Below, in pieces: positions 1 through 5,068 of a stretch of DNA of 5,812 bases. How positions within the stretch are numbered: position 1 is the stretch's first letter; each line of letters begins with the position of its first letter. The notes under the pieces were generated by a model. The model was not told the DNA's origin and made no database searches. It saw only the letters and a program-made list of their open reading frames with translations. Origin of the DNA: Paracoccaceae bacterium (GTDB lineage Bacteria > Pseudomonadota > Alphaproteobacteria > Rhodobacterales > Rhodobacteraceae); contig DAOUPC010000190.1 in assembly GCA_030626365.1 (NCBI GenBank), forward strand, positions 1 through 5,812, given 5' to 3'. A program made the position numbers and the translations under genes.

Positions 1-110
1 CAGAAGGTCCGCCGAGTTACACTTATGTCGTTTCATGTCGCGTTAAGCTACTGAAAACGTGTAATAAGTGAGTCACCTGAAAGGTTATGTCTATATCTGA
101 CGGGTGACGG
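1..110. other. AT-richer flank beyond tRNA-Phe, no complete gene
   Basis: This is the stretch downstream of the tRNA 3' end. By hand count about 50 of 110 bases are G or C, well below the GC-rich coding DNA elsewhere in the window. No complete reading frame is present. On the minus strand an ATG at 36-34 opens a frame that stays open to the window edge (12 codons, starting MKRHKC), without a convincing ribosome binding site. Small repeats are visible: ATGTCG at 25-30 and 35-40, exactly 10 bases apart; TGACGG at 98-103 and 105-110 next to the tRNA end; and TTACAC/CACTTAT (17-26) with inverted copies GTGTAA/ATAAGTG (59-70). The tRNA 3' side is a common integration site, so this could be the edge of an element, but nothing here proves it. 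Confidence 0.4.
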
Positions 111-185
111 TGGTGCCCGGGGGCGGAATCGAACCACCGACACGAGGATTTTCAATCCACTGCTCTACCCCTGAGCTACCCGGGC
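111..185 (-). tRNA. tRNA-Phe (GAA), CCA encoded
   Basis: The 75-base gene folds into a full cloverleaf on the minus strand. The acceptor stem GCCCGGG (185-179) pairs perfectly with CCCGGGC (121-115), followed by discriminator A and an encoded CCA (113-111). The D-arm is GCTC/GAGC, the anticodon loop TTGAAAA carries GAA at 153-151, and the T-arm is GGTGG-TTCGATT-CCGCC with one T-G pair. The anticodon stem GTGGA/TCCTC contains one T-T mismatch at the second pair, which I recall as usual in alphaproteobacterial tRNA-Phe rather than a defect. The gene delivers phenylalanine at UUC/UUU codons. It lies 83 bases after yacG on the same strand, so it can be made by read-through as well as from its own promoter. 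Confidence 0.97.
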
Positions 186-216
186 ACGGGTAAGGCTGAC
201 GCCTCTGGGTGGGCGC

Positions 217-245
217 GTTTTAGGCGCTGTGGGCGCGGGTGTCCA
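217..245 (-). promoter_or_regulatory. candidate sigma70-type promoter of tRNA-Phe
   Basis: In the yacG-tRNA gap the minus strand reads TGGACA (245-240; 5 of 6 to TTGACA), a 17-base spacer, then TAAAAC (222-217; 4 of 6 to TATAAT). The six bases after the -10 are GCGCCC. A GC-rich discriminator of this kind is typical of stringently controlled stable-RNA promoters. Transcription would begin near 209-211, leaving a leader of about 25 bases before the tRNA. A 9-base direct repeat, GTGGGCGCG on the plus strand (209-217 and 229-237), overlaps the -10/discriminator and the spacer. An inverted repeat, CTCTGG/CCAGAG (203-208/243-248), brackets the promoter. The motif match is seen directly; activity is inferred. 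Confidence 0.5.
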
Positions 246-268
246 GAGCCTTTTTCGCCTTGAAACAC

Positions 269-451
269 TCAATGCAGTTTGGGGTTGGGGTTGCTCGGTG
301 CAAGCGGTGGCTCGCTTGTGTCTTCAAGGTCGTCTGATGGTGCCGAATAGCGCCCGGTCAGCCAGTTTCCAAGGTCCAGATCGGCACATCGGCGCGAGCA
401 GAACGGGCGATAGTCAGGCACGCTTTCTCCATCGCAGATCGGGCAGCCCAT
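269..451 (-). CDS. yacG: DNA gyrase inhibitor / zinc-binding protein YacG
   Basis: YacG is a small cytoplasmic zinc protein. The E. coli protein binds the GyrB subunit and blocks DNA binding by gyrase. This 60-residue protein has the family's four-cysteine zinc site, CPIC (C3, C6) and FCSRRC (C18, C22), followed by the DLGNWL segment (about 26-31) that matches the usual 'DLGxW' signature. After that comes an acidic, proline-rich, probably disordered tail. I place the start at ATG 451-449 because GAGG at 462-459 lies 7 bases before it and because it forms a TGATG overlap with the rng stop. An in-frame GTG at 454 would add one residue but is only 4 bases from that GAGG. Length and motifs are normal for the family, and identification is secure. 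Its role in this organism is taken from the E. coli homologue. Confidence 0.93.
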   Translation of the reverse strand: MGCPICDGESVPDYRPFCSRRCADLDLGNWLTGRYSAPSDDLEDTSEPPLAPSNPNPKLH

Positions 452-1470
452 CACAGAACCTCGGCCAGCGATACCCGACCGCGTTTGCGTTGCAATTCAT
501 AATGGCCCAGCGGGGTCCAGCCAACCAACGCCGTTTCCTCGCTATCGGTTCTGAACGCGGCCCGCAGCGCGGTTTCAAAGGCGCGCCGGTCCTTTTTGGG
601 CATCGGGGCAAGGTCCAGGGTGATCTGACCACCCAAGCCCCGCACCCGCAACGCCCGTGGCAAAATGCGCGCACAGGCCAGATTGGCCCGCAGGCCTGCG
701 GCCATCGACGTGTCATTGCCGGTATTGACGTCAACCGCCACCAAAGCACGGGTTGGTTCGATATAGATATGCCCACCCCCTGCAAGGGGCTCTGCGGTGC
801 CCTGCGCCGTTTCCAGCGCGTCCAGAACGCCGTGTTTCTCGAACCCATCCGGTTCGGTCACAACCTCGGCCGGATCGCTCCATTCGCGCCAGGCCAGCAG
901 ATGCGGACCATCGCCATCAATCAGCTTTTCGGGCGCGGTGCCATCATCCTGCATCACCTGACGGGCCAATGCGGCGGTGTTTGCCACATCTTCGGCAATT
1001 TCATCCGCGTCGCCACCCGCACAGGACGAACGCAGGATCAGGCCAAATGCACTGTCAGCCATTTCATTGTGGGCAATTTCCAACAGGCGGTCACGTTCAT
1101 CTTCGTCCCGGATTGACCGGGATATGTTCAGGCCGGGGGCCAGCGGCGTGACAATCGCATAGCGGCTTTTGAACAACACCTTCTGGGTGACCGGGATCGC
1201 CTTGCCCGGTTCACCATACCCCGTGACCTGCACCATCAGCATCGCCCCCGGCGCCAGTCCCTTGACCTGACGCAAAAAGGCTGACCCGTCGGGGGTTGCC
1301 AGAAACATCCCCCCCTGCCCTTTGACAGGCCGGTCGGCACGGGCACGGTAAATGGTGCCCAAGGCCGGGGCGGTGCCCTGAACCAGAAGATCCTCCAGCT
1401 TGCCATCAACCATCAGGGCCGCAGCGTCACGACCCTTCAACTGGTCAAGAATAATGGTACGACCCTTCAT
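451..1470 (-). CDS. rng: Short ribonuclease E/G family protein
   Basis: This is a 339-residue member of the RNase E/G endoribonuclease family, which cuts single-stranded RNA in rRNA/tRNA maturation and mRNA decay. An S1-like part (about 25-105) is followed by the 5'-sensor-like region (LILRSS, R147-S148) and the DNase I-like catalytic part. The two metal-binding aspartates are visible as VDVNTG (D247) and LDLAPM (D286), corresponding to D303 and D346 of E. coli RNase E, followed by ELQRKR (325-330). It ends just after this, so it lacks the zinc-link CPxC, the small domain and the RNase E scaffold; E. coli RNase G is 489 residues. The start at 1470 has GGGGGA (1480-1475) 4 bases upstream and gives the family N-terminus MKGRTI. 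The frame stays open to 1569, but that extension lies inside maf. It overlaps maf by ATGA and yacG by TGATG. It is probably an accessory paralogue beside a full-length RNase E elsewhere; this is inference. Confidence 0.9.
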   Translation of the reverse strand: MKGRTIILDQLKGRDAAALMVDGKLEDLLVQGTAPALGTIYRARADRPVKGQGGMFLATPDGSAFLRQVKGLAPGAMLMVQVTGYGEPGKAIPVTQKVLFKSRYAIVTPLAPGLNISRSIRDEDERDRLLEIAHNEMADSAFGLILRSSCAGGDADEIAEDVANTAALARQVMQDDGTAPEKLIDGDGPHLLAWREWSDPAEVVTEPDGFEKHGVLDALETAQGTAEPLAGGGHIYIEPTRALVAVDVNTGNDTSMAAGLRANLACARILPRALRVRGLGGQITLDLAPMPKKDRRAFETALRAAFRTDSEETALVGWTPLGHYELQRKRGRVSLAEVL

Positions 1471-2045
1471 GTATTCCCCCGATACAGCGGATATCCCGCC
1501 GCCTGCAAAAGCCCGGCTGTTTCGGCCAGTGGCAGGCCGACGATACCGGTAAATGACCCCGATATCCAAGGAATGAATGCACCCGCCGGCCCCTGAATGG
1601 CATAGCCACCTGCCTTGCCCTGCCAGTCATTGGTCGCCAGATAGGCGTTCAGTTCACTATCAGACAGCCGTTTCACCCGTACCTGGCTGACCACATCCTT
1701 TTCCCAGATCTTGTCACCCCGGCGCAGGGCCAAGGCGGTGATCACCCGGTGGCGCCGCCCGGACAGGGCCAGCAGGAATTCGGCCGCCTCGCCTGCATCG
1801 GCGGGTTTGCCCATGATACGCCGGCCCATGGCCACGGTCGTATCGGCGCATAAAACGATGTCATCCGCATCGGCCCTGACCGCCAGCACCTTTTGGCGGG
1901 CAATCCGGGCGCAATAGGGGCGGGGCAATTCACCCCTAAGGGGGTCCTCGTTGATATCAGGCGGGCGCACGGCATCCGGCACAACGCCAAGCTGCGCCAG
2001 CAGGTCCAGCCGTCTCGGGCTGCCTGATCCAAGGATAAACGCCAT
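1467..2045 (-). CDS. maf: Maf family nucleoside triphosphate pyrophosphatase (dTTP/UTP type)
   Basis: Maf proteins hydrolyse non-canonical and some canonical nucleoside triphosphates to the monophosphate and pyrophosphate, and act as house-cleaning enzymes. This 192-residue protein shows the family blocks in order: SGSPRR (7-12, phosphate-binding loop), CADTTV (66-71, with D68), GKP (79-81), SGRRHRVITA (95-104), GKAGGYAIQG (143-152) and GSFTGIVGLPL (163-173). The GKAGGYAIQG block is that of the YhdE-like group, which prefers dTTP/UTP, rather than the YceF-like group. The subtype is an inference from this motif. The ATG at 2045 is 10 bases after the infA stop, in AT-rich sequence with no clear Shine-Dalgarno, so its translation may depend on ribosomes finishing infA. 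Its stop overlaps the rng start (ATGA). Confidence 0.93.
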   Translation of the reverse strand: MAFILGSGSPRRLDLLAQLGVVPDAVRPPDINEDPLRGELPRPYCARIARQKVLAVRADADDIVLCADTTVAMGRRIMGKPADAGEAAEFLLALSGRRHRVITALALRRGDKIWEKDVVSQVRVKRLSDSELNAYLATNDWQGKAGGYAIQGPAGAFIPWISGSFTGIVGLPLAETAGLLQAAGYPLYRGNT

Positions 2046-2055
2046 TTAAAGAACG

Positions 2056-2274
2056 TTACTTAAAGCGATAGTTGATCCGACCCTTGGTCAGATCATAGGG
2101 GGTCATTTCGACCTGCACCTTGTCGCCGGCCAGAACACGGATGCGGTTTTTACGCATCTTTCCTGCCGTATGCGCGATGATTTCATGGCCATTCTCAAGC
2201 TCGACCCGAAACGTCGCATTAGGCAGGAGTTCCTTTACGACACCGGGAAATTCAAGCGTATCTTCCTTGGCCAT
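2056..2274 (-). CDS. infA: Translation initiation factor IF-1
   Basis: IF-1 is an essential single-domain OB-fold protein. It binds the ribosomal A site on the 30S subunit and works with IF-2 and IF-3 in start-codon selection. The 72-residue length is identical to that of E. coli IF-1, and the conserved blocks MAKED (1-5), FRVELENGH (22-30), AGKMRKNRIR (37-46) and LTKGRINYR (62-70) are all present. The ATG at 2274 has GGAG (2283-2280) 5 bases upstream. It is the first gene of the minus-strand cluster that continues through maf, rng and yacG. The 256 bases upstream contain only a weak promoter candidate. Confidence 0.98.
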   Translation of the reverse strand: MAKEDTLEFPGVVKELLPNATFRVELENGHEIIAHTAGKMRKNRIRVLAGDKVQVEMTPYDLTKGRINYRFK

Positions 2275-2322
2275 GTTGTCTCCATCGTGGTTTCACCCGC
2301 CATCCGGGCAGGTTTGAGCGCC

Positions 2323-2351
2323 TAAATGATGCCATTTGCGCCAATTTTCAA
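2323..2351 (-). promoter_or_regulatory. weak candidate promoter of the infA cluster
   Basis: On the minus strand TTGAAA (2351-2346; 5 of 6 to TTGACA) is followed after 17 bases by CATTTA (2328-2323). That second element is a poor match to the -10 consensus (2 of 6). The position fits a 5' leader of about 40 bases before infA, and a promoter is expected in this gap because infA is the first gene of its cluster. The -10 element is not convincing, so the true promoter may lie elsewhere between 2284 and 2530. Also visible in the gap is a polypyrimidine run on the minus strand (2387-2366). Confidence 0.25.
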
Positions 2352-2500
2352 GGGAACAATCGCCGCAGAGGGAAAAAGAGGGGAAATATGTGCCCCGACC
2401 GGCCCCGATCCACCCTGTCCAAAGGCATGATTGCCCGCTTGGCAGGGGTTTTGTGGCACTGGGGTCATCGATAGCCGGTTGAAAACAACAGGGACGCCAG

Positions 2501-2521
2501 AATAAACCCATGCCGGATGGG
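2501..2521 (-). terminator. weak candidate terminator after the DUF1285 gene
   Basis: Ten bases past the DUF1285 stop codon the minus strand has CCCAT-CCGGC-ATGGG (2521-2507), a 5-base-pair stem with a 5-base loop, followed by TTTATT (2506-2501). The position is right for an intrinsic terminator, but the stem is short and the T-run is interrupted. It could be inactive. Confidence 0.3.
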
Positions 2522-2530
2522 GCAACCGCG

Positions 2531-3124
2531 CTAACCGCTTTCCAACTCTGCCGACGGGATCACCCCAAAGAACGCCCCCGAGGACCATAGCCCGAACCAG
2601 CCATCGTGATGCACGCCCAGATCAACCAACCGGTAAAAGCTTTTGCGGTCTATCAGCGCCTCAAGCCCGGCGCGCACCATCACATAGGGCGATGGTTCAC
2701 CTGTGTCTGCGTCGCGCTCTATACGCATGGGGTGGTCCGGGCCGGCAACTACCTGATCGCCCACATGGGTGGTGAATTCCAGAACCTGATCGGGGCCGGT
2801 GCCCGTTACCTCAAAATCCACCGCAACAAAGGGGGCATCATCGACCGTGATGCCGACCTTTTCCACCGGCGTGACCAGAAAATACTTACCATCCTCAAGC
2901 TTGAGGATAGAAGAGAACAGGCGCACCAGTTCAAACCGGCCAATCGGCGTGCCCAGATAAAACCACGTGCCGTCCCGCGCGATTCGCATGTCCAGATCGC
3001 CACAAAAGTCGGGGTTCCACAGATGCACGGGGGCCGGACCACGGCCCTTGGCGGCACGCACGGCAGCGGCTATGCCGTCCGCTGATGGGGTAACAGGATT
3101 TTGTCCGCTCATTGCTTTTGCCAT
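2531..3124 (-). CDS. DUF1285 domain-containing protein
   Basis: This is a 197-residue protein of the DUF1285 family. The family is common in proteobacteria and has no established function. After a variable alanine-rich N-terminus come the recognisable blocks HLWNPDFCGDLDMRI (34-48), GTWFYLGTPIGR (52-63), LVRLFSSIL (66-74), DGKYFLVTPVEKVGI (78-92) and DDAPFVAVDFE (95-105), then an aromatic C-terminal part (VHHDGWFGLWSSGAFFGV, 171-188). No signal peptide or membrane segment is visible, so it is probably cytoplasmic. I favour ATG 3124 because GGGAAGAA (3132-3125) precedes it directly. The next in-frame ATG (3112) has no such site. The frame stays open upstream to 3259, but that would run through the moxR promoter and start. 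It is divergent from moxR and its own promoter is not identifiable. Confidence 0.87.
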   Translation of the reverse strand: MAKAMSGQNPVTPSADGIAAAVRAAKGRGPAPVHLWNPDFCGDLDMRIARDGTWFYLGTPIGRFELVRLFSSILKLEDGKYFLVTPVEKVGITVDDAPFVAVDFEVTGTGPDQVLEFTTHVGDQVVAGPDHPMRIERDADTGEPSPYVMVRAGLEALIDRKSFYRLVDLGVHHDGWFGLWSSGAFFGVIPSAELESG

Positions 3125-3145
3125 TTCTTCCCAGCACGATACAAT
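3118..3145 (+). promoter_or_regulatory. strong candidate sigma70-type promoter of the moxR operon
   Basis: TTGCCA (3118-3123; 5 of 6 to TTGACA) is followed after 16 bases by TACAAT (3140-3145; 5 of 6 to TATAAT). Transcription would begin near 3151-3153, giving a leader of about 30 bases that carries the moxR ribosome binding site. The -35 element overlaps the start codon of the divergent DUF1285 gene, so polymerase bound here would cover that gene's translation start region. This is the best promoter match in the window; activity is inferred. Confidence 0.6.
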
Positions 3146-3182
3146 CACACAGGCACCATACACGTTCCCTGAAAGGAAAGTC

Positions 3183-4190
3183 ATGTCCGATCCTGCCGAT
3201 CTGGTCACCGAAATCGAGGCGCTGGAAGATAAGTTGTCCCAGGCCAAGGCCTCGATCACCCGCCGTTTCGTCGGTCAGGAACAGGTGGTGGACCTGACCC
3301 TGACCGCCCTGTTGTGCGGCGGGCATGCGTTGCTGATCGGATTGCCCGGACTGGGCAAGACCCTGTTGATCGAAACCCTGTCCACGGTGATGGGGCTGGA
3401 TGGCAACCGTATTCAGTTCACGCCAGACCTGATGCCAGCGGATATTCTGGGCTCTGAGGTGCTGGACACCGATGAAACCGGCAGGCGCAGCTTTCGCTTT
3501 GTGCAGGGGCCGGTGTTTTGCCAACTTCTTATGGCGGACGAGATTAACCGCGCCAGCCCGCGAACCCAATCCGCCCTGTTGCAGGCAATGCAGGAACGCA
3601 TGGTCAGCGTGGCCGGTAAAGACCGCCCGCTGGATGCCCCGTTTCACGTGCTGGCAACGCAAAACCCGATCGAACAGGAAGGCACCTATCCCCTGCCCGA
3701 GGCCCAGTTGGATCGGTTTCTGGTGCAGGTCGATGTGGATTATCCAGACCGCGACACCGAACGCGATATCCTGATGGCCACCACCGGGGTGGATGAACAG
3801 ACAGTCACACAGGTCTTTGGCCCCGGCGAATTGCTGGCCGCCCAGACATTGCTGCGCCGGATGCCGGTGGGCGAATCGGTGGTCGAACTGATCCTTGATC
3901 TGGTTCGTGCGTTCCGCCCCGAAGAACCCGGCGTGTCCGAACGGGTGCGCGAAACCGTGGCCTGGGGGCCGGGACCGCGCGCCTCGCAGGCCCTGATGAT
4001 GACCGTGCGGGCCCGCGCCCTGTTGCAGGGGCGACTGGCCCCAAATGCCGAAGACGTGATCAGCATGGCCCGCCCGGTGCTAAGCCACCGCATGGCGCTG
4101 AACTTTGCCGCGCGCGCACGCGGCGACAGCCTGACCAGCCTGATTGATGCCACCGCTGACGCGCTGACAGGAACCGGGGCCGCCGCGTGA
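3183..4190 (+). CDS. moxR: MoxR family AAA+ ATPase
   Basis: MoxR ATPases are chaperone-like AAA+ proteins that usually act with partner proteins carrying von Willebrand A domains, helping to activate or assemble them. This 335-residue protein has Walker A GLPGLGKT (53-60), Walker B LLMADEINRASP (115-126), sensor 1 within ATQNP (158-162, N161), the family signature EGTYPLPEAQLDRF (166-179, with arginine-finger candidate R178) and a sensor 2-like WGPGPRASQAL (261-271, R266), followed by a helical lid. All nucleotide-binding residues are present, so it should be active. The ATG at 3183 has AAGGAAAG just upstream, with AGGA spaced 5 bases. The frame is open back to 2967, but that extension lies in DUF1285 coding DNA. 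Its stop overlaps the next gene's start (GTGA). The substrate is unknown. Confidence 0.95.
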   Translation: MSDPADLVTEIEALEDKLSQAKASITRRFVGQEQVVDLTLTALLCGGHALLIGLPGLGKTLLIETLSTVMGLDGNRIQFTPDLMPADILGSEVLDTDETGRRSFRFVQGPVFCQLLMADEINRASPRTQSALLQAMQERMVSVAGKDRPLDAPFHVLATQNPIEQEGTYPLPEAQLDRFLVQVDVDYPDRDTERDILMATTGVDEQTVTQVFGPGELLAAQTLLRRMPVGESVVELILDLVRAFRPEEPGVSERVRETVAWGPGPRASQALMMTVRARALLQGRLAPNAEDVISMARPVLSHRMALNFAARARGDSLTSLIDATADALTGTGAAA

Positions 4191-5068
4191 CATCCACCCC
4201 CACCACCACCTTACGCGAACGCTCCGAAGCCGAAGCCAGCCACCTGCCGCCGTTACTGGCCAGGGCCGAACATCTGGCAGGCACCGTCCTGCTGGGGGAT
4301 CACGGGCGGCGACGCGCCGGGTTGGGCGATGATTTCTGGCAATACCGCCCGGCCGAGGTTGGCGACAGCCGGCGAATGATCGACCACCGCCGCTCGGCGC
4401 GGGGGGACATGGAATATGTGCGCGAACGTGAATGGCAGATTGCGCAATCGGTGATGCTGTGGGTCGATCAGGGGGCGTCGATGCGGTTTGCATCCGATGC
4501 CGGACTACCGGCCAAGGTCGATCGCGCACGCCTGTTGGCGCTGGCCATCGCGATCCTGCTGGTGCGCGGGGGGGAACGGGTCGGGCTGACCGGCACGACC
4601 CTGCCGCCCCGGCGCGGCAATGCCCAGATCGTGCGGCTGGCCGGGGCGCTGGCACACGATGACCCGCACGAATATGCCGCCCCCGAACACCGGGCAATGA
4701 TCCCCCATTCCAGGGCCGTGTTCCTGTCGGATTTTCTGGGTGACATGGACGAGGTGACACAAGCCCTGAGCAAGGCCGCCGATCGCGGCGTGCGCGGCGT
4801 GTTGTTACAGGTGCTGGACCCCGAAGAAGAACAGTTTTCCTATTCCGGGCGCACGATATTCCAAAGTGTTGGGGGCACGTTGGCCCATGAAACCCTGAAG
4901 GCCGGGGATTTGCGCGACCGCTATCTTGAACGTCTGGCCGCGCGGCGTGACGCCCTGACCCGACTGACCCGCGCCACCGGCTGGCAACTGGGGCTGCATC
5001 ATACCGGTAACAGCGCGCAATCGGCCCTGCTGTGGCTGTACCGCGCGCTGGACGGGGGGATGCGATGA
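4187..5068 (+). CDS. DUF58 domain-containing protein (degenerate vWA)
   Basis: DUF58 proteins are the regular partners of MoxR ATPases and contain a von Willebrand A-like fold. This 293-residue protein has the DUF58 signature DDFWQYRPAEVGDSRRMIDH (48-67) followed by RRSARG (68-73). The MIDAS position that follows reads WVDQGASM (92-99). The canonical metal site is DxSxS; here the middle serine is replaced by glycine (G96), while D94 and S98 remain. A second MIDAS-like aspartate occurs in FLSDFLGDM (179-187, D182). No membrane segment is evident, so it is probably a cytosolic protein that works with MoxR at the membrane. The start is GTG at 4187, overlapping the moxR stop by GTGA. Its own stop overlaps the next ATG by ATGA, so translation of all three genes is probably coupled. 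Confidence 0.92.
   Translation: MTSTPTTTLRERSEAEASHLPPLLARAEHLAGTVLLGDHGRRRAGLGDDFWQYRPAEVGDSRRMIDHRRSARGDMEYVREREWQIAQSVMLWVDQGASMRFASDAGLPAKVDRARLLALAIAILLVRGGERVGLTGTTLPPRRGNAQIVRLAGALAHDDPHEYAAPEHRAMIPHSRAVFLSDFLGDMDEVTQALSKAADRGVRGVLLQVLDPEEEQFSYSGRTIFQSVGGTLAHETLKAGDLRDRYLERLAARRDALTRLTRATGWQLGLHHTGNSAQSALLWLYRALDGGMR

Noticed and set aside
229..1116. Long plus-strand open frame (295 codons) opposite rng and yacG
   Set aside because: It is antisense to two clearly recognised genes, has no family-like motifs and no ribosome binding site. Long antisense frames are expected in GC-rich DNA.
2381..2395. GGGG...CCCC inverted repeat in the infA upstream gap
   Set aside because: It is only 3-4 pairs with a long AT loop and no following T-run. 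It is too weak to call a terminator or operator.
2293..2588. Minus-strand frames in the infA upstream gap
   Set aside because: The products are Trp/Cys/Pro-rich and look non-natural, there is no ribosome binding site, and one overlaps the end of the DUF1285 gene. The gap is better read as non-coding.
2606..3085. Plus-strand open frame of 159 codons
   Set aside because: It lies wholly opposite the DUF1285 gene, whose conserved motifs fix the true strand.
2967..3182. N-terminal extension of moxR by 72 codons
   Set aside because: It would lie opposite DUF1285 coding DNA and across the promoter. The ATG at 3183 has a good ribosome binding site and gives a normal MoxR N-terminus.
3125..3259. N-terminal extension of the DUF1285 protein by 45 codons
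   Set aside because: It would overlap the moxR start, and the added residues do not resemble the family. ATG 3124 has a nearby GGGA.
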